DNA of 64,000 bases from Actinoallomurus sp963850195 (lineage in GTDB: Bacteria > Actinomycetota > Actinomycetes > Streptosporangiales > Streptosporangiaceae), in assembly GCA_963850195.1 (NCBI GenBank), contig CAWKKD010000005.1, positions 620,001 through 684,000 of the forward strand, read 5' to 3'. The notes below the pieces were generated by a model. It made no database searches and had not been told where the DNA came from. It saw nothing but the letters and a program-made list of their open reading frames with translations. Of this stretch, positions 18,390 to 26,586 are shown in pieces. Each line of letters opens with the position of its first letter. Within the stretch, counting starts at the first letter, position 1. Both the position numbers and the translations under genes were made by a program.

Positions 18390-20671
18390 GCCCGCGCCGC
18401 CTCTGCCAGCGCGGCGACGGCGTCGGGCTCGAGGTTCCCGGCGAGGAAGGCCGCCAGGTCGGCGACCGTACGGTCACCGAGGAGGTCCTCGACCGTGACG
18501 TCGGCGCCCGTACCCTCGAGGATCTTGTACTGCAGCACGATGCACTGCAGCGACTCCATGCCGAGCTCGACCAGCGTCCGGTCACCCAGGGACTCCTCGT
18601 CGGTCAGGCTCAGCACCTCGCACACCCGCCCGCGCAGCCACGGCAGCAGCGGCGAGTCCTCCGCCTGCGGCTCGCCGAAGAACACCTGACGCGCGAGGTC
18701 GACGCGGGTCCCGGCCGGTACGAGGGTCACGACCTTCGGCCATTCGGAGGGCGGGGGCTCGCCGAGCGCCTCCGCGAGCCGCGACGCGAACCTCGGCATC
18801 ACCGGCGCCGCGCCGCATGCGAGCAGCCGCGCCGCGGCCAGCTCGAGCGCGATCGCGGTACGCGCCTCGTCCTTCCAGCTGTCGATCTGCGCCGTGGAGC
18901 TCTCGAGGCGTACGAAGGACAGCGCGTCCTCGACGATGCCGTTCAGCGCCTCCGCCGCGTGGTTCATGGAGAACCCGTCCTGGCCGAGGCCGCCGGCCAG
19001 CTCGGCCAGGCGCGTGCCGAGGCGGCCCAGGAAGCCGACGTGCTCCGGCGTCCAGACGCCCGCGTCCGGGACGATGCCGCCGTAGTTCTTCTCGACGCGC
19101 GCGCCAAGGTCGTTCAGCCACCGCTGCCAGGTGCCGACCAGAGTGTCCCGTACGGTCGCCTCGTACTCCTCGACCGTGAAATTGGTGCGGCGGCCCTCGG
19201 GACGCGTACGCGCCAGGTGGAAGCGCACGGCGTCGACGCTGTGCGGGCCGAGGATGTCCTTGCCCCAGACCGCGTGGCGGCGGCTCGTGGAGAACTTACT
19301 GCTGTCCAGCTCGTAGAACTCGTTGACGTGGTAGTCGACGTCGGGTTCCCAGCCGGGGTAGGCGAGCTTGTACAGCGCCGGGATGAAGATCGAGTGGTAG
19401 AAGGTGTTGTCGTAGCCCAGGAAGTGCACGATCTTCCAGTCGGCCTGCGGCGCGTCGGCCCGCCAGTCCTCGCCGAGCTTGCGGCCCAGCTTCTGGATGT
19501 TGTGCAGGAAGTTGAACCCGAGGTCCGCCCAGACCCAGATGACCTGGCCCTCGGGAGCGTCCGCCTCGACCGGCCTGACGCCCCACTCCGCGGGGTGCGA
19601 GATGGCCATGTCGAGCCGTTCGCGGCGGAAGACGCGGTGGGCCAGCTCACGCATCCGCGCCGGCACCCGGCCGAGGCGGTGGTGCGCCATGATGTCGGCG
19701 CGCAGCTCGTGCAGCGGCAGGGTGTACCGCGTGATGCTGCCCCGGCGCGGCGCGGCCTCGGACGCGCTGGAGCGCGGTTCGACGAGGTCGGCGCAGAAGT
19801 TCGGCTCGCCGCACTCCTCGCAGATGTTGCCGCCCGCCGGGGAGTCGCAGGTCGGGCAGCGGCCTGATACGTACGGCTCGTACAGGTAGGCGCCGCTCTC
19901 GGCGTCGAACAGGGCCGGCGCCTCCTGCGGGGTGACCTTGCCGGAGGCGTACACGCGGGAGAAGAACCCCTGCAGGTCCTCGCGGTAGCCCTCGTCGGCG
20001 CTCGTGCGGCCGAACTGGTGGATCTCGATGTCCATCAGATCGAGCGTCTTGCGGATCTCGGAGCTGTAGTGCGCGGCCGTCTCGGCCGGTCCGCGGCCCT
20101 CGCGGTGCGCGACGTCGGCCACGTAGCTCTGGAAGTCGTCGGTCGCGGCCAGGTGCCAGGCGCGCACGCCGTTCAGGCGCTGGAAACGCACGTACACGTC
20201 GGTGGCGAGGTACGGGCCGGACAGGTGGCCGAGGTGCAGGTCGCCGTTGGGCGTCGGCGGCGTGGAGAACGCGAAGACCGGGCGCTCGTCGACGCGGCTC
20301 CGGTGGACCCGGTCGGCCGTACGCGCCGCGCGGTCGGGGTTGCGCCAGTAGAAGGTGGCGAACAGCAGGTCCGCGTCCCCGGTGTTCTCCAGGGTGTGCG
20401 TCTCGAAGGGCTCGAACTGGACCACCGTGCCGGGCTCGACCTGGCGGGCCGCGCCGTCGACGACCAGCTCTCCACCGCCCGAGACGATCACCCAGGTCTC
20501 GAGCTCGTCGTGCTGGTGCGGGTCGGTCCGGCGGCCCGGCGGGACGCGGCCCCAGTTGGAGCCGACGCCGACCTCCTCCACCTTGCCCAGGTCGATCTCG
20601 CCCAGGTCGATCCCGAACGCCGCGTGCAGTGAGCCGGCGTCATATGTACTGATGATCAACGGTGGCTCCAT
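18386..20671 (-). CDS. Cupin / methionyl-tRNA synthetase-like / carrier protein fusion (N-N bond forming)
   Basis: A 761-residue three-part protein. Residues 1-115 are a cupin with metal ligands H52, H54, E58 and H92. Residues about 130-670 are a class I MetRS-like domain with the HIGH box H146-L-G-H149, a zinc knuckle (Cys272, 275, 284, 287) and K459-FSTS as the KMSKS equivalent, followed by a helical anticodon-domain-like part. Residues about 680-750 are a carrier domain with GMESLQ and pantetheine serine 707. Cupin-MetRS proteins (Spb40, Tri28) join N6-hydroxylysine with glycine to make an N-N bond; the flanking N-monooxygenase and DAO genes complete that cassette. The fused carrier domain is extra to the form I know and would let the product, or an acyl group, be handed to the NRPS. 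Start ATG chosen at the cupin, overlapping the upstream stop by 16 bp; the longer frame is antisense to nothing conserved and overlaps the oxidase. Seen: domains and residues. Inferred: reaction here. Confidence 0.93.
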   Translation of the reverse strand: MEPPLIISTYDAGSLHAAFGIDLGEIDLGKVEEVGVGSNWGRVPPGRRTDPHQHDELETWVIVSGGGELVVDGAARQVEPGTVVQFEPFETHTLENTGDADLLFATFYWRNPDRAARTADRVHRSRVDERPVFAFSTPPTPNGDLHLGHLSGPYLATDVYVRFQRLNGVRAWHLAATDDFQSYVADVAHREGRGPAETAAHYSSEIRKTLDLMDIEIHQFGRTSADEGYREDLQGFFSRVYASGKVTPQEAPALFDAESGAYLYEPYVSGRCPTCDSPAGGNICEECGEPNFCADLVEPRSSASEAAPRRGSITRYTLPLHELRADIMAHHRLGRVPARMRELAHRVFRRERLDMAISHPAEWGVRPVEADAPEGQVIWVWADLGFNFLHNIQKLGRKLGEDWRADAPQADWKIVHFLGYDNTFYHSIFIPALYKLAYPGWEPDVDYHVNEFYELDSSKFSTSRRHAVWGKDILGPHSVDAVRFHLARTRPEGRRTNFTVEEYEATVRDTLVGTWQRWLNDLGARVEKNYGGIVPDAGVWTPEHVGFLGRLGTRLAELAGGLGQDGFSMNHAAEALNGIVEDALSFVRLESSTAQIDSWKDEARTAIALELAAARLLACGAAPVMPRFASRLAEALGEPPPSEWPKVVTLVPAGTRVDLARQVFFGEPQAEDSPLLPWLRGRVCEVLSLTDEESLGDRTLVELGMESLQCIVLQYKILEGTGADVTVEDLLGDRTVADLAAFLAGNLEPDAVAALAEAARA

Positions 20672-21732
20672 ACCTTCGATGAGAGGTGCAGCAGATCGGC
20701 CGCCTCCGACGCGATCGCCGGAGCGAGCCGGTAGCCGGAGCCGTTCGTGGCGCCGGCGAACACGAGCCGTCCCGCATCGTCCAGCGGCCGTACCAGCGGT
20801 TCTCCGTCGGGGCTGTAGGCGTCGCAGAAGACGCGGCCCGAGGTACGGGTCCCGGCCAGCTCCGGTGCGTAGCGGCGCAGGCAGCGATGGGCCTCGGCGA
20901 CGTTCTCGGCGGACAGTCCGCCCGCCAGGGAGTCCGGGTCGACGTCCCATTCCTTACAGGTGTAACTGAAAAGCCAGTGACCACGGTGAGGAAGGGGCAA
21001 CAGGAAGGCGTCCTCGTCGGGAAAGTAGATGACGTGGTCGCGTTCGGTCGGTTTCCGCTCAATGTGCAGAGCGACGATCTTCTTCACCCGTAGTCCGAGA
21101 GGCTCGATAAACGATCTCCACGCCGGAGAATCGAGCCATGGGCCGGGCGCCAGAACCACCTGTTCGGCGGTCAGGGTCTCGCCCGTTCCCAGGCGCAGTA
21201 CGACACCGTTTTCGGTCACTTCGATACCGGTGACGCGCAGCCCTTCCCGTACATCGGCCCGTGGCCGGAGTTCACGCGCGATGATCTCGGTGAGGGCGTG
21301 CACGTCCGCGTATTGGGCGCCCTCGACCTTCCACGCCCCAGAGCCCTCGGGAATTCGCGCCAGCCCGTTCGGCACCCGATCCGTACGCGTGAGGTCCGCC
21401 TCGCCGAGATAGACCTCGCGCAGGCGCGCCTCACTGGAATGGGCCGCGATAACCGTCATGCCGAGCGGGTGGATCGGCAGTTCCGGATGGCTCTTCCGGA
21501 GTTCCCGGTAGTGCTCCTGGCTGTGGGCCGACATCCGCCGGACGCGCTCGGTGCGGCCGCCCGGTACGTGCAGGCCCGCCGACCGGCCGCTCGCCCCGGA
21601 ACCGGCCATGCCCTGGTCCAGGACGGTCAGGCCGGCGCCGGGACTCCGGCCGGCGACTTCGCGTGCGATCAAGCACCCGAGGATCCCCGCGCCCACGATG
21701 GCGATGGCGGGCGGCGGCACCGGGTCACGCAC
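20656..21732 (-). CDS. DAO-family FAD-dependent oxidoreductase (Spb39-like)
   Basis: A 358-residue FAD oxidase of the D-amino acid oxidase/glycine oxidase family. Residues about 9-20 hold the dinucleotide site AIAIVGAGILG. A second FAD-contacting region lies at the end (RLVFAGATNGSGYRLAPAI). In hydrazine-forming cassettes the DAO-like partner oxidizes the lysine-glycine N-N adduct, freeing hydrazinoacetic acid and a semialdehyde. The GTG start (21732) is chosen because it lies just before the Rossmann motif and overlaps the monooxygenase stop by 8 bp; the longer open frame upstream is antisense-like noise in the monooxygenase gene. It overlaps the cupin-MetRS gene by 16 bp. Seen: family motifs and coupling. 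Known: the role of the homologue. Inferred: the same role here. Confidence 0.88.
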   Translation of the reverse strand: MRDPVPPPAIAIVGAGILGCLIAREVAGRSPGAGLTVLDQGMAGSGASGRSAGLHVPGGRTERVRRMSAHSQEHYRELRKSHPELPIHPLGMTVIAAHSSEARLREVYLGEADLTRTDRVPNGLARIPEGSGAWKVEGAQYADVHALTEIIARELRPRADVREGLRVTGIEVTENGVVLRLGTGETLTAEQVVLAPGPWLDSPAWRSFIEPLGLRVKKIVALHIERKPTERDHVIYFPDEDAFLLPLPHRGHWLFSYTCKEWDVDPDSLAGGLSAENVAEAHRCLRRYAPELAGTRTSGRVFCDAYSPDGEPLVRPLDDAGRLVFAGATNGSGYRLAPAIASEAADLLHLSSKVWSHR

Positions 21733-23038
21733 CCTGCAGCTGGTCGGTCGCCGGCTTGACCGACCACTCGATGAAGGAGGCGAGCTGGTTCTCGGTGCGC
21801 ACGCCGCGCAGGCGGTCGAGGATCCGCTGGCTGCGCCACGCGACCAGGCTGAGATTGGAGTCGGCCAGGCCACGCTGCTGCCGTGCGGCGTTCTGCAGGA
21901 AGATGTGGTGGTCCGCCGGACCGTCCCACTGCACGGCGAAGCTCTGGTCGATCTTGTACTCGTCGCCCTCGCGTTCGAGGCGGCCCTCGATCGGCCCGAG
22001 GAAGTCCATGCGGGCCGTACGGAACCCGGTCGCCCAGACGATCGCGTCCAGCTCGAGGACGTGCGGGCGGCCGTTGTTGGTGAGCGTCATGTCCCACGGG
22101 TCGCTCGCGCTCGCGCGCGTGACGGCGGTGGCCTCGCTGTTGGGGAAGAGCGCGATCAGGTCCGGAGCGCCGTCGACGAAGCGGTGCATGTACGCGCGCT
22201 GGTAGATCTGGCGCAGCGTCGCCTCGGAGATGCCGTCGCTGGACAGGAGGTGCGCGGTGTTGAACCGGTCGCGGTCCGCCGACTCCAGGCCCGAGAAGTA
22301 GTCGGAGTGGCACGGCATGTAGTAGTCGTTGGTGAACGGCGAGTCGTCGAGCGGCAGGAAGTTCGGCCGCCTGGAGATCCAGGACACGCGCCGAGGCAGC
22401 TCGTCCTTCGGCCGCGAGATCAGGTCCAGGAACGCCTCCGCGCCCGACTGGCCGCCACCGATCACCCCGACCCGCAGGCCCGCCAGGTTCCGCGCCTTGT
22501 TCATGAACTCGCTGACGTGGAACTGCGTGTCGCCGTCCGCGCCCTGCCCCTGCGACGGCACCCACGGCTGGCTGCCCACCGCGACGGACAGGTGGTCCGC
22601 CGTGATCGCCTGCGTGGAGGTACGGATGTGGAAGACCTTGTCGAAGTCGACCGACAGCACTTCCTGGTCGAAGGCGACGTTGGGGTTCTTCCGGCTCGCC
22701 CACTCCAGGTAGTTGCGGAACTCCTGACGCGGCACCGCGTCGAACTGGGCGTTCAGGAAGTGATGGATCCGGCCCAGCGCATGGAGATACGCGAGAAACG
22801 AGAAGGCGTTGGTCGGGTCGGAGAGACTGACGAGGTCCTTGAGCATGGACACCTGGAGCGAGGCGCCGGGTATCTGCTGTCCGTCATGCCAACCGAAACT
22901 GCTTTTCCGTTCGAGGAAAAGATTTGTCATTTCCGGATGGCTGTACATCAGCGAGGCCAGACTCAGGTTGGCAGGGCCAACGCCGATGCCGACACAGCGA
23001 TAATGCCGCGGATTTCCCGAGGCCTCTACAAGTGCCAA
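21725..23038 (-). CDS. L-lysine (or L-ornithine) N-monooxygenase
   Basis: A 437-residue class B flavin N-hydroxylase of the IucD/SidA/PvdA family. It shows the FAD site GIGVGPANLS (17-26), the NADPH site GVIGGGQSG (191-199) and the family ATGF motif (336-339). It adds a hydroxyl to the side-chain amine of lysine or ornithine using NADPH and O2. Beside a cupin-MetRS protein and a DAO enzyme the substrate is expected to be lysine, giving N6-hydroxylysine for N-N bond formation; a hydroxamate siderophore is the alternative, but no N-acyltransferase is seen here. It is the first gene of the NRPS operon. The start is a TTG at 23038, with GAAGGG 12 bases upstream; no better start lies before the FAD site. 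Seen: motifs. Inferred: lysine rather than ornithine. Confidence 0.92.
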   Translation of the reverse strand: MALVEASGNPRHYRCVGIGVGPANLSLASLMYSHPEMTNLFLERKSSFGWHDGQQIPGASLQVSMLKDLVSLSDPTNAFSFLAYLHALGRIHHFLNAQFDAVPRQEFRNYLEWASRKNPNVAFDQEVLSVDFDKVFHIRTSTQAITADHLSVAVGSQPWVPSQGQGADGDTQFHVSEFMNKARNLAGLRVGVIGGGQSGAEAFLDLISRPKDELPRRVSWISRRPNFLPLDDSPFTNDYYMPCHSDYFSGLESADRDRFNTAHLLSSDGISEATLRQIYQRAYMHRFVDGAPDLIALFPNSEATAVTRASASDPWDMTLTNNGRPHVLELDAIVWATGFRTARMDFLGPIEGRLEREGDEYKIDQSFAVQWDGPADHHIFLQNAARQQRGLADSNLSLVAWRSQRILDRLRGVRTENQLASFIEWSVKPATDQLQGA

Positions 23039-23905
23039 TGTCGGATTCTACCCTTCGAGCGATTTTCGAAAAGGCTTTGCCTAGGAGCGGCACACAATGC
23101 GACAAGACGATCACACGGCGTTTCCGCGACCAGTCCCGTTTCTCCCTGGATATGTCAAGCGCTCTTAAGCTGAAGTCAAGGTAACCGTCGCGGACACCGG
23201 TGTCAATGCACAAAACCGCACGAACGAGTACTCGCTGACCTGCACAAATATGCCAGTCTCCGTAGATCATCAGAAGGCCGTCGCGCTGTAATGCCTCGAA
23301 CACAGATAGCCACGGAAACTAATAGTCAATCGATAAAGTCAGGGGCAACAAGACTGGTCAGCAACTTGATCCGTCGAGCCCGCCTGACTCTTGGAAAGCG
23401 AGCTAGGTAAAGTTACGCGTGGGTCCAATGGGGCAAAAGTCGCTAAAAGTCCGCTTTAGAGGCCCGATAGAGGCTCATGGAACCCTGGTCGAGGGCGACT
23501 CGAAGCGACGGCCAGGCTCGAGTCGCCCTCTAGCCGACCGGTATGGGCCACGCCATCATCGGCGCAGGTCAGCCGGGATGTTCGAGGGGCTCCTAGCGGT
23601 TACGTGACACCTTCGAAACCGGCGCCCACGGGGCCCCTCCGCATGCCTATGCCATGGTTCGGGGCCGCCGACTCGACCCCGTCTTCAGACCGCCTCCATC
23701 CGGACACCAGCCGTCCACCGAGGACCGGCGGGAGCCGGGAACGTGCCGTGACAGGGACCGCGCGGACCGAGGGCTCGTGCGCGGGTGCCGGGGCCGCGAT
23801 GGGCGCCGTACACGGCGAAACGCCGGGTCGGAGCGGGTGCTCCGGCCCGGCGTACCGGTCCTTCTCACGTGCGGCGGGCCGGTCGGGGCGCCGACGCGCG
23901 TGCGG
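23039..23905. other. 867-bp region without a gene; operon promoter side and terminator
   Basis: No convincing coding sequence. The right-hand part of the NRPS operon promoter should be here: 23160-23440 is clearly less GC-rich than its surroundings. Short open frames on both strands have no recognisable protein content. A strong hairpin at 23821-23852 (listed separately) ends the gene to the right. Confidence 0.6.
23821..23852 (-). terminator. Hairpin terminator of the conservon/monooxygenase operon
   Basis: A 14-bp stem (23821-23834 with 23839-23852, one T-G wobble) and a 4-base GGGT loop, 54 bp beyond the stop of the StyA-like gene. On the minus strand it is followed by TTT. The position and strength fit an intrinsic terminator. 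Confidence 0.7.
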
Positions 23906-25150
23906 TCAGGGCGTGGTGGCCTGGTCCGCGACCGACGCCAGGTAGGCCTGCGTCTTGGCGGGGTCCATGAGCCAGTTGGCGAAGTCGGTCGGGTTGGCGT
24001 AGCCGTACGCGAACCGGTGGGCGACGGCCGGGTTCTGCGTCGCGGCGCCGAGGATGCCCTGCACGTGTTCGGGCAGCGGCCCGAGCAGGGCGTTGCTGAA
24101 GTCCGTCACGTGCCGCGCGTACTCCCAGTAGGCGTCGAACGTCTGGCGCATCCAGGCCTGGTCGAAGGGCTGGTCGCCACGGGCCAGGATCGACTGGAGG
24201 TAGACGGCGGCGCACCGGACGGCGTTGTTGGAGCCCTGGCCGGCGATCGGGTCGTTGGCGACGACCACGTCGGCCATGCCCATCACGTGCGACGTCGGGG
24301 ACAGCTCGCCGACCGGCTGGCGGACGACGGGCGTGTAGGCGCCGACGAGGGCGCTGCGGCCGTCGGTCGGCTCGACCTTGGCGCAGCGCTCGTACTCCCA
24401 CGGGACGAACTCGCGCATGAGCTCGAGGGAGCGCTCGAGGTGCTGGGCGGGGTTCTGCATGCCCTGCCAGCGGTCGAGCGGGCCGCCGGGGACGGCCTCC
24501 CAGAACAGGATGTCGCACGGCCCGGTGTTGGTGTACGCGGGAATGACGAACAGCTCGCCGATGCCGGGCGTGACGTTGATGCCGACGGTCGGCTCGGGGT
24601 AGTCCGGCCGCGGCTCCATGCCGTGCACGTAGACGACGGCGAGCGAGCGCTGCGGGCGGTCGAACGGCGAGCGGCTCGGGTCGCGGTCGAACAGCTCGAC
24701 CAGCTCGCCCTTGCCGGCGGCGACGATCGTCAGCTCGTACTGGGCGGTCAGGCCCTCCAGGTCGGAGGTCATGGCGCCGTGGTAGATGACCTTGCCGCCC
24801 CGCGACTCGAACAGCTCGAGCCAGCCGGACATCTTGACGCGCTGGTCCACCGACTGGGCGTACTCGTCGAGCGGTCCGGTGAAGCTGAGCGCGACGTTTC
24901 CGGGCGGGCCGCCCACGGTCACCTTGATCGCCTCGATCCGAGGCGTCTGCCGCTCCCACTGGTTGATGCCGCGCTCGCGCTCCAGCCGCAGGTTCGGTCC
25001 GAAGATGACCTGCGTCGACATGATCCGGCCGTTCCGGATCTCCTCCGGGGTACGCGCGGACATGACCGTGACGTCGTAGCCTTCGGCGAGCAGGCTGAGC
25101 GCGAGCTGGAGGCCCGACTGGCCGGCCCCGATGATCAGGATCTTCCGCAT
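23906..25150 (-). CDS. Styrene monooxygenase StyA-like FAD oxygenase
   Basis: A 414-residue flavoprotein with the N-terminal dinucleotide site KILIIGAGQSGLQLA and the styrene/indole monooxygenase core (for example the region with NDPIAGQGSNNAVRCAA, the second FAD contact). Such enzymes epoxidize styrene or indole using FADH2 from a separate reductase (StyB); no reductase gene lies nearby. It is the last gene of a conservon operon, 21 bp after the small GTPase. In many actinomycetes that last place is taken by a cytochrome P450 (CvnE), so this is an oxygenase replacement. It is separated from the NRPS operon by about 870 bp and a terminator, so I do not assign it to that cluster. Seen: motifs, operon. 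Inferred: oxidizes a small hydrophobic molecule as output of the conservon. Confidence 0.88.
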   Translation of the reverse strand: MRKILIIGAGQSGLQLALSLLAEGYDVTVMSARTPEEIRNGRIMSTQVIFGPNLRLERERGINQWERQTPRIEAIKVTVGGPPGNVALSFTGPLDEYAQSVDQRVKMSGWLELFESRGGKVIYHGAMTSDLEGLTAQYELTIVAAGKGELVELFDRDPSRSPFDRPQRSLAVVYVHGMEPRPDYPEPTVGINVTPGIGELFVIPAYTNTGPCDILFWEAVPGGPLDRWQGMQNPAQHLERSLELMREFVPWEYERCAKVEPTDGRSALVGAYTPVVRQPVGELSPTSHVMGMADVVVANDPIAGQGSNNAVRCAAVYLQSILARGDQPFDQAWMRQTFDAYWEYARHVTDFSNALLGPLPEHVQGILGAATQNPAVAHRFAYGYANPTDFANWLMDPAKTQAYLASVADQATTP

Positions 25151-25171
25151 CGTTATCGCTTTCTCCTGGGG

Positions 25172-25780
25172 TTAGGGTGTCGCGAGCGCACCGGATCCAC
25201 GGGCGCCGGCGCGCGTCATCGTGTGGGTCAGGGCCATGATGAGGGCCTCGACCACAGACGTCTTGTCACGTGCGTCGCAGGTGGTCAGGGGGATGTTCGG
25301 GCTGAGCCGCAGCGCCTCGCGCACGTCGTCGAGCCGGTGCCGCTGCCGTCCGTCGAACAGGTTGACGGCGACGATGAACGGCACGTCGGAGTCGTTCTCG
25401 AAGTAGTTGACGGCCGCGAAGGACTTGTCCAGCTCGCGGGTGTCGACGAGCACGACCGCGCCGCTTGCACCCCGGCACAGGTCATCCCACATCGGCCAGA
25501 ACCTCGGCTGCCCGGGCGTACCGAACAGGTAGAGCACCAGGTCCCTGGCGAGCGTGATCCGGCCGAAGTCCATGGCGACGGTCGTCGTGGTCTTGTCGTT
25601 GCCCGTGCCGAGCGCGTCGACCGACTTGCTGGCCTGCGTCATCCACGCCTCGGTGTTGACCGGCGGGATCTCCGACACCGCGGCCACCATGGTGGTCTTA
25701 CCGACACCGAATCCGCCCGCGACGACAAGCTTGGCCGAAGCGAGCCGTTGCATGTTGTCAGGCGAGTTCGCGAAGGCCAT
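25172..25780 (-). CDS. cvnD: Conservon small GTP/ATP-binding protein
   Basis: A 202-residue Ras-like protein of the actinomycete CvnD family. It has a P-loop GGFGVGKTT, a switch-type region with FGTPGQ (the DxxG equivalent), and NLFDG at the base-recognition site where classical GTPases have NKxD. It is expected to work with the roadblock protein and the kinase-like protein of the same operon as a membrane-associated signalling complex. It overlaps the DUF742 gene by 23 bp. Seen: nucleotide motifs and gene order. Known: conservon composition in Streptomyces. Inferred: the same complex here. Confidence 0.92.
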   Translation of the reverse strand: MAFANSPDNMQRLASAKLVVAGGFGVGKTTMVAAVSEIPPVNTEAWMTQASKSVDALGTGNDKTTTTVAMDFGRITLARDLVLYLFGTPGQPRFWPMWDDLCRGASGAVVLVDTRELDKSFAAVNYFENDSDVPFIVAVNLFDGRQRHRLDDVREALRLSPNIPLTTCDARDKTSVVEALIMALTHTMTRAGARGSGALATP

Positions 25781-26108
25781 CGATGACTCTCTCCAGAAGG
25801 CTCGGGTCGTACGGGGAGGCGTAGGCCTCCGGGTTGATCCGCACCCGGCTGCCCGCGGCCAGATCGCCGAGCAGCACCCGCGTCACGCCGAGGGAGATGC
25901 CGCAGAACGCGGAAAGCTCGGCGACGGACTGTGTGGTGGCGTGCGCCCGCTCGTACAGCGAACGCGCCTCCGGCAGGAGGCTGGCGGCGAACGTGGCGTC
26001 GTAGTACTCCACCGATATCAGCGTGTGGACGAAGAGGTTCTGGCGCGTACGTGTCCGTCCGCCCGTGAGCACGTACGGCCTGACCCAGTGGTTGGCCATC
26101 AGGTCCAC
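25758..26108 (-). CDS. cvnC: DUF742 conservon protein
   Basis: A 116-residue DUF742 protein starting with the family WVRPYVLTGGRTR segment and ending with a helix-rich wHTH-like part (SVAELSAFCGISLGVTRVLLGDL). The function of the family is not established beyond being a conservon component; the predicted winged-helix fold suggests protein or DNA contact. It starts at GTG 26108 or ATG 26099; the GAGAGG before the GTG is close, so the choice is open. It overlaps the GTPase gene. Seen: family sequence and position. Inferred: regulatory partner. Confidence 0.9.
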   Translation of the reverse strand: MDLMANHWVRPYVLTGGRTRTRQNLFVHTLISVEYYDATFAASLLPEARSLYERAHATTQSVAELSAFCGISLGVTRVLLGDLAAGSRVRINPEAYASPYDPSLLERVIDGLRELA

Positions 26109-26130
26109 TCGCCTCTCTCAGTTCGTCGGC

Positions 26131-26586
26131 TCATGATGGGCCCCGTTGTCCGGTCGAGAGCCTGCGGAGGTCGTCACGCATCTGCGGGGTCAGCACGTGA
26201 CCGACGCTCTCGACGAGCTGGGCCATCCGGTGAGCGATCATGCCCAGGTTGGAGCCCTCCTGGACCAGTACGGCGAGTCCCGCGAGACTGCCGATCGCCA
26301 TGAACAGGAAGTGCCCCGCCGGGAACTTCAGCATGATCTGGTCGCAGCCGGACTCCCCGACCAGGTTCGCCATGCTGTGGCCGAGGCTGATCATGCCGCT
26401 CGTCATCGCCGACATCGGGTCGGCGATGTCGGCCGACATCGAACCGGACGCGAAAAGCAGCAGACCGTCGGACGACACGATCACCGCGTGCGTGATCCCG
26501 GGCGTCGACCCGGCGAAGTTGTTGACCAGCCAACCGAACTCGCTCGGGCTACGTGGCTGTGTACGTGGACCCGCTGGGTTGGTCAC
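26131..26586 (-). CDS. cvnB: Roadblock/LC7 domain conservon protein
   Basis: A 151-residue roadblock/LC7 protein (FGWLVNNFAGSTPGITHAVIVSSDGLLLFAS then a helix and a second beta block), usual for CvnB. These proteins dimerize and act on the small GTPase of the same operon, as MglB does on MglA. The ATG overlaps the kinase stop (ATGA), so it is translationally coupled. Seen: fold pattern and order. Inferred: control of the nucleotide state of the GTPase. Confidence 0.92.
   Translation of the reverse strand: MTNPAGPRTQPRSPSEFGWLVNNFAGSTPGITHAVIVSSDGLLLFASGSMSADIADPMSAMTSGMISLGHSMANLVGESGCDQIMLKFPAGHFLFMAIGSLAGLAVLVQEGSNLGMIAHRMAQLVESVGHVLTPQMRDDLRRLSTGQRGPS

Noticed and set aside
15069..18689. 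Plus-strand frame of about 1200 codons
   Set aside because: Antisense of the Cy-A-T NRPS; no domain content.
18386..20671. Housekeeping methionyl-tRNA synthetase
   Set aside because: The cupin and carrier domains, altered KMSKS (KFSTS) and the operon place it in natural product biosynthesis, not translation.
20672..20950. N-terminal extension of the cupin-MetRS protein
   Set aside because: It would overlap the DAO gene by about 300 bp, is Arg/Gly-rich and the cupin starts properly at the ATG at 20671.
21733..21873. N-terminal extension of the DAO protein
   Set aside because: It overlaps the monooxygenase gene, has no conserved content, and the GTG at 21732 sits right before the FAD motif.
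21725..23038. Hydroxamate siderophore cluster
   Set aside because: The N-monooxygenase alone would fit, but no N-acyltransferase or siderophore uptake gene is present, and the cupin-MetRS and DAO partners fit N-N bond formation better. Not fully excluded.
22884..23303. 139-codon minus-strand frame overlapping the monooxygenase start
   Set aside because: No recognisable family and mostly a shadow of the monooxygenase gene.
23654..25786. 710-codon plus-strand frame
   Set aside because: Antisense of the StyA-like and GTPase genes, without motifs.
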